Shown here one piece after another: positions 51,186 through 62,091 of a stretch of DNA of 64,000 nt. The stretch is from positions 26,957,067 to 27,021,066 of the forward strand of contig OX359245.1 in the NCBI GenBank assembly GCA_947179485.1. Reading direction: 5' to 3'. Every line of letters starts with the position of its first letter. Position 1 is the first letter of the stretch. The position numbers and the translations under genes were made by a program. Source of the DNA: Allacma fusca (lineage: Eukaryota; Arthropoda; Collembola; Symphypleona; Sminthuridae). The notes beneath the pieces are model-generated. The model ran no database searches. It had not been told where the DNA came from and saw only the letters and a program-made list of their open reading frames with translations.

Positions 51186-52857
51186 TCACTGAACTTTCTT
51201 CTTATGTTGTCTTCCGCTTGATCGGTCCTTTGCCATCCGCAGCCAATCTTTAATAATAGCATTAATTTCGCTCTCTGTGGAGTTTTGAAACGATGCGTTC
51301 ATTCTAGCCGACTCTACCTGGCCTTTACCGGTGAAGCTCACAGTAATAGCAAATTGGTCTGTTAAGAGTTTGGACGGAATGGTCTTAACCACTTTCTTCA
51401 ATTCTGGCCCACCAAAACTTGCCAAAAACCGCCTCTTAACATATTAGAAAAATAAATTTTACTTTTAGGATAAAACATTGCCCATAAAATTAAAATAAAT
51501 TTTCGATTCAAAAGGATTCATTCCATTAAAAGTCAAATTTTCTTTTCTCAATAAAACAGCCAGCTTCATATTGCATTATTTCACATTATTCTTAATTTAA
51601 TTTTAAGTTTTTGTAAAAAATGTAATTTACCAATTTTGCACTTTCTGCTTCGTCCTCCAGAAACCTGTCCAGGTGTTCAAGTTCTTGTTTTGATTTACAA
51701 GGAATTGGTAGAGAATCAAAATCTTCAATTGGAGACAAGTGATGCTGACCGATCATGTACACGATTCGGACTTGTGTAATTTGAATTTCAGCCAGCCTTT
51801 TCAAAACTAAATTCTCAAATTCTGTAAATATTCAGGTTTAGAAGCGTTCTTACGTGGGTTAACATCCACTAAAGTATAATTATTTCGCATAGCATGGTTT
51901 AAATGAGCAAAATAGACCCACTTTATTTGTGATTACAAGCAAGTTTTCATGCCTTTTACAATAAAAAATGAAACATGCAATCTCCAGATACAACATGGAC
52001 CAAGAACAGTTTTAACTCAAACCAAAACGGAGCAATTCAGTTTTCTCTATAACCAAAATGTATTAAGCTCACTAGCCTATTATTTTTGTACTATTTGTCC
52101 GATTTCCTTTATGTGATAACTGCTCCCTCATTTTTGCTTTAATGAAAACTGTACATTACTTATTACATTGTATCTTGCATTAAAAAAGAATAAATATAGC
52201 CAATTTGGCTTTTTATCGTAAAAGCACTTGGTCCACAATGCCTCTTCACCAATTAACAATTTATTCGGTTTGTACTGTTACGTGACCCGATCTGCATTGG
52301 GGGTGGCTGCTCCGTGTAATCATTTGCGTCTAAGTTAGAACCTCGTGCAGTGTTTTTTAATTGCTGCAACTCTAACCGACGTCCAGCTGTATTACTTTCC
52401 AACACTGAACTAATATCCTGTTCCGCGGATGTCCAGTTTGACGGAGGGTTCGGAAACTGGCCCAAGTCAAACTGACCCAGTCAAATTGTTATCTACCACA
52501 ATTTAAGCCGGACCCGGAGGATCCGAAATGCAAGGTAAATATAAAGGAGGTGGATTTGCGGAGATTGTACCCGTGTGATTTGGGGCTGCTTAAAATCATT
52601 GTCATTTATTAAAATGATTAATCGTAACATTCAATTACTAAGTTGCTTATTAAGTTATTTATTTAGGTACCTTCGAATAAGCCCACGTCGGGAAAAGGAT
52701 CAGATATAGTTAAAGGGAGAGCTTCATCAGATAACTCCTCGTTCTCCCAGTCCTTCGCATTAATTTTCTTGTTATTTTTTCTTCGGTTACGGGTTGTTCC
52801 TTCACTTGGATCTTCGTCATCCGAATCGACTTCAACGGTGGAAGTGTGTAGCCACAC
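51186..52857 (-). pseudogene. DUF4806-like protein remnant carried by the transposon
   Basis: Four minus-strand ORFs follow one another: 52857-52663 (acidic then basic, DSDDEDPSEGTTRNRRKNNK), 52465-52253 (low complexity), 51804-51592 (DSLPIPCKSKQELEHLDRFL) and 51425-51186 (SKLLTDQFAITVSFTGKG, then EINAIIKDWLRMAKDRSSGR). The last two resemble the two halves of the DUF4806 domain of arthropod proteins (LP...ELE...L, then L....A...S.TGKG). Gaps of 160-400 bp could be introns or decay. It ends six bases before the transposase start, an arrangement suggesting both belong to the element. Function unknown. Confidence 0.55.
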
Positions 52858-53531
52858 TTCTTCTGCTTCTCGTGCAGATTGCGGCGTCTCTGTTACATGC
52901 AGTGTTTCACAATGTGAGAATCATTCTTTTCAAAATATTTAGAAATTTGGAAGATAGTGACCAGCAAACCAGCCTTCATAAATATTAATACATATACTGA
53001 AAATTTTGTTTGAAAATGTGCAATTCCATTTGACATTAACTTGATGAAAAATAAACTCAATAAAATTGTGTGTACATGTGTAACCGGATTTTTATTTGTG
53101 TTAAACTATCTTGAATAATGTTTTTACATATCCCTGTTGATTTTAATTTTTTGTTGAAGGGAGGTTTTAACGGATTTAAAAAATACCTTTTGACCAAAAT
53201 GTCAAAATTTTAAAATCCATGTTTGCAAACAAATTTACAAGAACTAACATAAAAGGTCAACAAATTTGAAAATCCCTTTTCCCACAAATTAAGTTTTAAA
53301 TTTAGTATATATAATATAAATATATTTATAAATGAAAGTAAATAAGTTTTAAAAATTTCCCCTGCGAAGAATTTCCCCGAATTTCCACAACAATTCCGGG
53401 CATATATGCCAAGAACCTCAGAAACAACAGTGCTCCATACAGGTTGGGCTAATCTTTGGCTAACGGCGAACACTAAAACGACGGGCACTTCAAATCCAAC
53501 ACTTGGGCGCTCGTCATTTTCCGGCTTAACG

Positions 53532-54295
53532 TTTAGAGAGTAAACTGTATTACAAAATATGTAATTAATTATCCGAAAAATCTAATTATTCATTTTTGTA
53601 AACCCAACTTAAATTACGATTAAATGAAAACTTCTATGTTGCCTTCATAAATGAAGTCTAGAAATGAATGAAACATAAACGATTGGAGAGGAAAAAGACG
53701 GAACACAATGACGAGGGCAAAATGGTACATTGTTTCACTCCGCCCCAAGTTGATACACGTTCATGCTCCCGCCTTCTAATTATGGAGTAATACCATTGAA
53801 ACTTGAAAGTTATACGGCAAGTCCACGCGCAGCTTTATTTTGTGGATTTTTGTAAATAAACTCCCTTTAATTATTTATAATTACTATTGTCGTTGAGTTC
53901 CTGAGCAAAGTTCATTCATAGGACACGTGCATCTATGACCGAGCTGTAAATATTACTGTAAGTGTGTAAATATTAATACTTCATTTTTAATTGTGACAAA
54001 TCATGTTTCCCTTTTAAAGTCACCTCGTTGAATTTCCGATCACTAATTATTTAATTAGTGTTTCTAAACATCAATAGCATTTGGGTCGTGGGAGCTTACT
54101 CATGTAATGTATGTACATACCATTTTGCTAATCATTAGTTTCTGGTATTAAATAACGTAATCTAAAGAGCGTAACCGGCGTAAGGTTTTCACTGTACATT
54201 TATGTCCTATAACAATAAGTACAGAAATATCACACGGTGGTAACCACATTTTTTAGCACTTGCGGCATGAGTAATCATTGAATCCCAGAAATGGT
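53532..54295. other. Upstream flank of ELO-6
   Basis: Non-coding and collinear with about 61312-61989. It contains the GTAATCTAAAGAGCGTAACC block at about 54156-54176, homologous to the block before ELO-4. Confidence 0.6.
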
Positions 54296-54350
54296 GTTAG
54301 AACTGTGGGACTTCCCTGAGTAAAATTCTCCAAAATCCAATGGAAAGTTT
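54296..54350 (+). promoter_or_regulatory. Conserved upstream block (ELO-6 copy)
   Basis: TTAGAACTGTGGGACTTCCC then TGAGTAAAATTCTCC. Here it lies about 1.3 kb from the start codon because of the 1-kb segment that follows. Confidence 0.5.
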
Positions 54351-54401
54351 TATACGACAGTGAAACAGTGAAATAATTGTTGCAATTATAAATACGTCTG
54401 G

Positions 54402-55390
54402 CATATTAATTAACAGGGTTGGGAAATTCAAGTAAATGAGCTATTGGATTGAACGTACGGATTAACAAGTAAAATTCAGATTATTTGGATTGGATTAAAG
54501 GATTCGTCACTAAAAATTCCAAAATCTGAATTTGGATTATGGGATTGGAAAAAAAATTCAAAGAAATTGAATAATTCTCTTAAGGAATTACGGATTGAAT
54601 TAGCGAATTAATGAATTGAATTCCAAAAACCTGGACTGGTTCCGGGGATTGACGAATAATCTGTAAACACGAATTTGATTAGTGATTGCAGGAAGTCGAA
54701 TTTTACAAAATGTTTTACATTAACGGATTGGTCATGGTAAAATTAGGAAACATACAGGCAGCACAAAAGCCCAAACCATATTTCATACCGGTAACTGTTG
54801 TAGAATTTGGAGTTAGGATAGATCAAATCAATGATTAGATTAGGATTAAGGATTGAATCATGCTACTAAATTGGATGAGGATTATGGATTAAAATGAATT
54901 CATTGACTGTGCCAATAAATCTTTCCTTGACTACAAAATAAGATTATTACTATTTTTAATTTAAATTACAGAGCCAAACGAAGCCTCGTCTTGTGAAGGT
55001 GATAATGTCTGGTTGTCCGGGAACAGAAATTTAATAACCAATTAATATTATCGAGATGTATGGCTGCCAAAGTCTCATAAAACCTGTAAAAGATCCCAAG
55101 TTGTGGGTCATCTAGATGGAAAAATTTGTAATCCATTTCTATCTGACATATGTATCTCTATAAACAAGGTTTTTCGCACAGGTTAACCAGTATTCAATGA
55201 GGTCATAGAGCACATACACGTGCAGTCATATTACAAAACAATTATATGAATTCGCTAACTGTCTCACGAGAAAACCCTGCAGATAATCTTTCTAGATACT
55301 TGAGAGATTTTAATCCTTTTTTACCAGCGCCACTATGATCAGTTGGAATATAAACACAACAGTCTGGTTTTGATCCTGTGCTAGACACAT
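54402..55390. repeat. 1-kb segment inserted upstream of ELO-6, shared only with ELO-8
   Basis: Compared with ELO-3, ELO-4, ELO-5 and ELO-7, the distance between the conserved upstream block and the start codon is expanded by about 1 kb here and at 62092-63095. The segment begins near ACAGGGTTGGGAAATTCAAG, has a degenerate GGATTGGATTA-rich part (about 54430-54910) and no ORF. No inverted ends or clear target duplication were found, so its nature is open. Confidence 0.65.
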
Positions 55391-55443
55391 TGTGGTGTTA
55401 AACTTTACATACAAATTTTACGCCCTCTAACAATTTCATAATC

Positions 55444-55464
55444 ATGGAATACTCCGAGTTTTAA
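55444..55464 (+). pseudogene. Relict first codons of an ELO exon 1 in the ELO-6 leader
   Basis: ATGGAATACTCCGAG encodes MEYSE, the common ELO N-terminus, preceded by the usual ACGCCCTCTAACAAT leader, but it runs into a stop after six codons. It is the downstream end of the first of two promoter-proximal copies (about 55246-55464 and 55466-55680). If transcription starts upstream, it is a 6-codon uORF before the real start. Confidence 0.75.
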
Positions 55465-55680
55465 TTGTATGAATTCCCCAAACACTTTAAAGAAAAAACA
55501 CATAATTGTTTTAGGTAGTTGAGAGGTTGTAACCCCACTCTACCAGCCTCAGTTTGACGAGTTGGAACGTAAACACATCAGTCTGAGTTTGATCCTTTGG
55601 TAGACATATTGCGGTTTAAAACTTGCACAAACATTTTACGCGTTCCAGAAATCTACTAGCAAAAAAAATCTATCAGGAAC

Positions 55681-56876
55681 ATGGATTTGATTGAGGAGGC
55701 AAAACTGGTGGCAAAAGTGTCAGAATATGTTGTGGCATACGATTTTGAAGTCTACGACATTCTTGGGACTATCCATTGGTTCCGGAAATATAGAATTGTC
55801 ATGTGGGTCACCATTGGACTGTATTTGCTCGGCGTATATTTTGGGCAGAAGTGGATGAAAAATAGGCCTCCATTCAAATTAACTTTTCCTCTTTTTCTTT
55901 GGAATTTCGGACTCGCTCTCTTCTCCATCATTTGTACATTGAGAGGAATTCCAGAGTTTTTATTTTTGATTTCAAAACCGGACGGAATTTATTTGGTAGT
56001 GTGTGTTGGGTCTGTAAACACTAAAATAATTTATAATGGCTATGTATCCATTTGGCAGTACTAGATAAATAAGTTACAATTTTGTTTTAAATGGTTCTAT
56101 TTTTTTTAATTGTTTTACATGATTAGACTTCAACATAACTTTGCAACATCCTTTTGGGGACTAGCATTGATGCTGTCCAAAATTGTAGAACTAGGGGATA
56201 CGGTGTTTATTATTTTGAGGAAGCAGAAACTCATTGCGTTGCATTGGTAATTTATAGTTATCATCACTTTGTAACCCGCAAATATATTTTTAAATCAAGT
56301 TGCTCTCTTCTTTATAATTCTTCAATCTTTCCACATCCAGGTTTCATCACGCAGCAACGCTAATGATGTGTTGGATTGGATATGAGTACTATGAGACTGC
56401 AGGGCGCGCTTTCTTCGTAAACTCTTTCGTTCATTCTTTTATGTATTCTTACTACGCTTTAAAGGTGAGAGTGTACGAATCTCTAAAAGCACATGACTTG
56501 TATGTTATTTAACTTTTATAAAAGTAATTTTTGATATTTTAGGCACTGGGGTTTAAAGTACCTAAGAATGTTTCACAGGCTCTCACAACTCTTCAAATAG
56601 TGCAATTGTCCGCTGGGGTATACGGGGCCATGTATATTTTATATTTACTGGGTAAAATTTTTTTTGTGATCACAATCACCTATGAATCTAGGAAGTTACA
56701 ATTAGTGGTTGAATAATTATTGTTACTTTTAAATTGTAGTCGTTGAAGGACGTCCGTGCAGGATGCATTTTGAGACATTCTGGTTTGGGGCATCTGCAGT
56801 GGCAATTTTTTTGGTCCTTTTTATTAGGTTCTATATACAAAGCTACTTATCACGGGATGAAAACAAGAAAAAATAA
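55681..56876 (+). CDS. ELOVL6-like: ELOVL6-like very long chain fatty acid elongase (ELO-6), chimeric copy
   Basis: Exons: 55681-56009, 56127-56246, 56341-56464, 56543-56651, 56740-56876; introns 117, 94, 78 and 88 bp; 272 residues. Boxes: [32 protein letters not shown]. The N-terminus is unique ([18 protein letters not shown]): the usual MEYS start sits 237 bp upstream and is cut short, and a local leader duplication supplies a new ATG. The next in-frame Met is too far inside, so 55681 is the likely start. From mid exon 1 through intron 3 it is nearly identical to ELO-8. From mid exon 4 to beyond the stop it matches ELO-4, including downstream flank. Tail RDENKKK. Confidence 0.87.
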
Positions 56877-58569
56877 AGAATCGAAAATGTAAGCAGCTCT
56901 GGTTCCGATACCGTTATCGATACCATCGGTACCGGGGAGAGTAAGATTATTTTCAATCAAAACGATTTTGGGTATTGAAATTATTGAATTTGAAATTAAG
57001 TGAAACAACTTACATAATTTTTTAACCCTGTTCTAAATGCCCTGACAACTTTCGAGATCAAGGGTCGGAAATGAAATCAAGGGTGCACAATTTTACGTGA
57101 AGAAAGGAATGGCATTTTAAAAAAGTCAAAGCTGATTATGAGACCATGCACCAACTGTATTTACACGAACAAGAAACAAATGGAAACTATTCGAATCCGT
57201 GAGGATCAATGACTTTTTCAGCATTATCCAGAAAAAAATCACATTTTACGCAACATTTCATGTCACACGGTCCCCTAAACCATTGGCGGTTGTCAGAAAT
57301 TTCACAAACTTCCACCCAAAATGTAATTACACGATACCATAGAAAATTGCAAAATCACTAAATGCACATGTAATAATTGTTTTAATATTTTAGTACTTCA
57401 TGGATGGAGAAGTTTATCTGTAAAGCGTCTAGAGACATAGTAAAACACATACCAGAATCTTTTTAAATTCGGATAAACCTTAATATGAGTTTCTAAAATC
57501 AGGTCACGATTCTTCCAAATATTGCTGACAGTTAAGCAGTTGACCTTGACAAAAATATTTCTGTGCACACTTTCCTCCGCAATTTGCCGAACGGTATTTC
57601 AAAAGTTATTGACTTTTTATCCCAAATTCAAGATGTAAAACTTAATGCTGCATATTTTAAAATAACGTACTTCCTGGTTTTAAATACTGGTTTGTCAAAA
57701 TTTGTAAATTTCGACATCATCTTTGGTAACAGCTCACATTTGCTTTACCGAGACATCGTGATTTATTCTAGTATGAAGAAAACTGCAGTGCAGAAGTAAG
57801 CTTACTAATTGGCACTTTTTGGTTTATTTTTTTAAAATCCCTAAAAGAATGTTTGTATTACTCCACCGTACCTTGAGATGTGTTCACTCATAGGAAGTTT
57901 TCCCTTATAGAGTACTAACTTTTAGACAGTAAACTGTATTACAAAATATGTAATTAATTATCCAAAAACCCTAATCATTCATTTTTGCAAACCCAAATTA
58001 AATAGCTATTAAATTTCAAATACTAGGATATGACGTTGAAGCGCCGTGGGAAAATTTAGCTTCGTTTCCTTCAGAAATAAATTCTACAAGTGGGTGCAAA
58101 ACATGATGACAAAATGGCACATTGTTTCAATACTCATCTAGTTCATACACGTTGAAGCAATTACTCAAAATATAGAGTAATTGTATTAAATTGATTAAAT
58201 GTTGTTATTAGACTTTGTGAAGCTTCATTTATTTTTGAAATCTAAATGCATCCAATTATTTACCGTTATAGCTATTCCATCTCATGGTGTTTCAAAATAC
58301 TAATCATGTATGTAATTATTAGTGTTTCAAAACTTCCATAGCATTTGGATTGTAAGAGTTTACTAATAGAATGTGCCTAAACGTATGCCCATTATTATTA
58401 TTGTGTCTGATATGAAATAATGTAATCGAAACAGCCTAACCAGTGGAAACTTTTTACTGTTCATTTATGCCACATCAAATATAATTAATTGTTGCAACAT
58501 CATCTGTCCATATTTTATTTGCTAGCAATTGCTTTGAGTTACATGCCTGTTTGTTAATCCCTGGAATCA
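56877..58569. other. ELO-6/ELO-7 spacer
   Basis: Non-coding copy of the ELO-4/ELO-5 spacer, with 254 bp at 56930-57183 not present there (or lost there). The 78-codon ORF at 57563-57799 is the duplicate of 42709-42945. Confidence 0.6.
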
Positions 58570-58630
58570 CGGAAATCCTACAACTTTCGGAATTCCCTGA
58601 GTAATATTATCCAATAATCCAACGAAAGTT
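58570..58630 (+). promoter_or_regulatory. Conserved upstream block (ELO-7 copy)
   Basis: GGAAATCCTACAACTTTCGG then AATTCCCTGAGTAATATT, about 155-215 bp before the ATG; slightly more diverged than the other copies. Confidence 0.45.
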
Positions 58631-58783
58631 ATAGATAAAATAGAGAGTTTCTCAAAAAAGTGCAATATTAATTGGTCTAATTATAATGACCTGTGTTATA
58701 ATAGTAGATGAACAATTCGGAACTGTCCATTGCAGTTTAAAATTTTGCACAAACATTTTACGCCCAATAACATTCTCAGCATC

Positions 58784-59982
58784 ATGGAGTACTCCCTGGG
58801 TAAAATAACAAATGTGGAAAAAGTGTCGGAATTTGTGGAGGCTTACGATTTTGAAGTCTACGACATTCTTGGGACTGTCCATTGGTTCCATAAATACAGA
58901 TTTATTTTGTGGGTCATCATTGGACTATATTTGTTTGGTGTATATTTTGGGCAGAAGTGGATGAAGAATAGGCCTCCATTCAAATTAACTTTTCTTTTAT
59001 TTTTCTGGAATTTTGGTCTCGCTCTCTTCTCCATCATCTGCACCTGGAGAGGAATCCCGGAGTTTTTATATTTGCTTTCAAAACCTGATGGAGTTTATTT
59101 GGTAGCGTGTGATGGGTGTGTAAATACTAAAATAATTGTATTTAACAACTTACAACCTCTAGTAAGCTAACTCTTACCGTTATATATCGTCCAGTCAATA
59201 AGAGGAAAATGATATTTTTTAACACTTTTAGAGACCCACATAATTTTGCGACATCCTTTTGGGTACTAGCATTGTTTCTGTCTAAACTTGTGGAACTAGG
59301 AGATACGGCGTTTATTATTTTGAGGAAGCAGAAACTCATTACGTTGCATTGGTAATTTATTAATATTTTCACTGTATAGCCCATAAATATATTTTTAAAT
59401 CAAGTTTTCGCCTTCTTTATCATTCTTCGATCTTCCCACGTTAAGGTTTCATCACGCAGCAACACTTATGTTATGTTGGATTGGATACGAGCACTATGAG
59501 GTTGCAGGACGCGCTATCTTCGTAAACACTTTCGTTCACTCTTTTATGTATTTTTACTACGCATTAAAGGTGAGAGATAAACCTCTAAAAGCACAGGAAT
59601 TGTATGTTTTTTAACTCCTATGAAAGAATTTTTTGACATTTTAGGCATTGGGGGTTAAAATACCAAAACGTGTTTCACAGGCTCTTACAACTCTTCAAAT
59701 AGTGCAATTGGCCTTCGGGATGTACTTTTGCACGCATATTCTACATATAATGGGTATTATTTTATTTAGGGATCTCAATCACTTATAAATCAATGTTGTA
59801 GTTACAATTAATGGTTGAATATTTATTGGTGTTTTAAAATTTTAGTCATTCAAGGACGTCAATGCAGGATCCATTTGGAGACTTTCTGGTTGACGGCGTT
59901 CTTAACAGCATCTTTTTTGGTCCTATTTATTAGATTCTATACTCAAAGCTATTTATCGCATGATAAAAACAAGAAAAATTAA
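58784..59982 (+). CDS. ELOVL6-like: ELOVL6-like very long chain fatty acid elongase (ELO-7)
   Basis: Exons: 58784-59115, 59232-59351, 59446-59569, 59645-59753, 59846-59982; introns 116, 94, 75 and 92 bp, the same sizes as ELO-5; 273 residues. Boxes: [32 protein letters not shown]. It is the recent duplicate of ELO-5. At exon 5 it keeps HLETFWL, as in most paralogues, where ELO-5 has HLETFGL, so ELO-7 looks nearer the ancestral form. The usual CAGCATCATGG start context is present. Tail DKNKKN (KxKxx). Confidence 0.9.
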
Positions 59983-61310
59983 AGAAATAATCGACCGACG
60001 AATTTTGTTTACTTGAATATATTGTCACATAACCTCATCTTCCTCTCTAGATTGTATACGCGATATTTGTATTAAATATTCATGCCAGGTTGAAGCATGC
60101 TTTTTTACGAAACATTTTTTCACCAGCTCTACCACGTTGTGAACGGTTTTACTTGACATCAATTATTTAAACACCATGCTAAATGGTGCAATTAAAAATA
60201 ATTACACTATTTTTCCAAAAATTTCCAAAACATTTGTTTTAAATGTTTCATTTCTTTTAATTTATAATGGGCATTTTTGAAATGAGCTCAACATAATACA
60301 ATAAAGCAAGTAAAGATCAGCTACTTGACTGATAATGAAAAACAGGCTTAGCCGCTGTAAAGCTGGACTTGACAGAGTGTCATAATTAATTTTTACTTTT
60401 GTTGTTATCTACATATACGACCCAGAAATATTCTGGAAGATTGTTTGGGGCTCAAACTACCTCGTACTTGACTGTGTTTTATATCATTGGAAACTTATAT
60501 CTATCGAGAATCCGACCTCCTAATTCCGATCTACTGCCATTCGTCGGGATTTTTTGACTGTTTTAATTAATTTACTTTTTGGGCATAAAATATTACCAAA
60601 GGTGAATCCAGACAATAATTCACGCATTTATTTATATAAGTTACGTCAGGTCCGCACCATTGCATCTCACATATTCCGCTAAACCATCCAATGTTATCAG
60701 TAAGTTCAACAATTTAACCCAAGCGTAACTACACATGCTTATTGAAAATTGCAACATCACTAAATGTATATGTAGTGTTTTTATTATTTTAGCAAATTAT
60801 GAGTGGTGAAGTTTGATTTTAATAAAGCTACTATTAAAGCACATGTCCGAACCATTTTAAGTTCGGATCAAACTTACTATGATTTTCTAAAATCTGGTCA
60901 CGATTTTTCCAAATATTACTGACAGTTGAACTTGACAAACATTTTTCTTGGCACACTTTACTCTGCGAATTTCCGGACTGTATATCAAAAGTTGTTGACT
61001 TTTCCCCCCAAACTCAAGGGGCTACGCTTAGTGCTGCATATTTTAAAATTACGTATTTCCTAGTTCTAAATACTGGTTTGCAAAAATTAGTAAATTTCGA
61101 CAATATCTTCGGTTACAGCTCACATTTGTTCTCCTGAGACATCGTGGTTTACTCAAGTACAGTATGAAGCAAACTGCAATGCAGAAGTAAACTTAGTAAT
61201 TGGTACTTTTTTGGTTAATTTTTTGAAAATCCCTATTAGAATGGTTTTATTACTCCACCGTACTTTGAAATGTATACGCTTATAGGGAGTTTTCCTTAAT
61301 AGAGTACTCC
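59983..61310. other. ELO-7 3' flank and spacer
   Basis: Non-coding; collinear with 45660-48908 without the LINE. No gene. Confidence 0.6.
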
Positions 61311-61989
61311 CTTTTAGAGAGTAAACTGTATTACAAAATATGTAATTAGTTATCCGGGAAAAGACGGAACACAATGACGAGGACAAAATGGTACATTGTT
61401 TCACTTCACCCCAAGATCATACACGTTCATGCTCCCGCCTTCTAATTATGGAGTAATACCGTTTAAACTTTAAACTTAAAAGTTATACGGCAAGTCCACG
61501 CGTAGCTTTATTTTGTGGATTTTTGTAAATAAACTCCCTTTAATTATTTATAATTACTACTGTCATTGAGTTCCTGAGCAAAGTTCATTCATAGGACACG
61601 TCCATCTATGACCGAGCTGTAAATATTACTGTAACTGTAAGTCTATAAATATTAATACTTCATTTTTAATTGTGACAAATCATGTTTTCCTTTTAAAGTC
61701 ACCTCGTTGAATTTCCGATCACTTATTATTTAATTAGTGTTTCTAAACATCAATAGCATCTGGGTCGTTGGAGCTTACTCATGTAATGTACATACCATTT
61801 TGCTAATTATTAGTTTCTGGTATTAAATAACGTAATCTAAAGAGCGTAACCGGTTTAAGGTTTTCACTGTACATTTATGTCCTATAACAATAAGTACAGA
61901 AATATCACACGGTGGTAGCCACATATTTTTTTTGCACTTGCGGCATGAGTTACGTACCCGTTTGGTAATCATTGAATCACAGAAATTGT
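61311..61989. other. Upstream flank of ELO-8
   Basis: Non-coding; collinear with 53532-54295. GTAATCTAAAGAGCGTAACC block at about 61832-61852. Confidence 0.55.
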
Positions 61990-62046
61990 TTTAGAACTGT
62001 GGGACTTCCCTGAGTAAAATTCTCCAAAAATTCAATGGAAAGTTTT
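61990..62046 (+). promoter_or_regulatory. Conserved upstream block (ELO-8 copy)
   Basis: TTAGAACTGTGGGACTTCCC then TGAGTAAAATTCTCC, about 1.1 kb before the start because of the inserted segment that follows. Confidence 0.5.
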
Positions 62047-62091
62047 ATATAACAGTGAAACTGTGGAATAATTGTTATAACGACGTGTGGC

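Larger units (their letters stand above)
48909..53528 (-). mobile_element. DNA transposon, 4.6 kb, with transposase and DUF4806-like coding pieces
   Basis: The element interrupts spacer sequence that is continuous in the other unit (about 61300-61320). Its ends form an imperfect inverted repeat of about 25 bp: left TAGTCGGAAGAAATTAGACG, and right read on the minus strand TAAGCCGGAAAATGACGAGC. Candidate 3-bp target duplication ACC/ACG at 48906-48908 and 53529-53531. Coding is on the minus strand. From memory the transposase resembles the Transposase_21/DUF4218 type of EnSpm/CACTA-like elements, and a 2-3-bp duplication would agree, but the termini lack the usual CACT. Family assignment is tentative. 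Confidence 0.75.
42005..56607 (+). repeat. First copy of the two-gene tandem duplication (ELO-5 plus ELO-6 unit)
   Basis: Starting inside ELO-4 exon 4 and ending inside ELO-6 exon 4, this stretch is collinear and highly similar with 56608 to the window end once three insertions are removed (43338-43866, 46373-48313, 48909-53528). Without those insertions and their target duplications the unit is about 7.4 kb, matching the 7467-bp spacing between the ELO-6 and ELO-8 start codons. Copy 2 has an extra 254 bp at 56930-57183. The exact junction within exon 4 is approximate. Confidence 0.8.
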
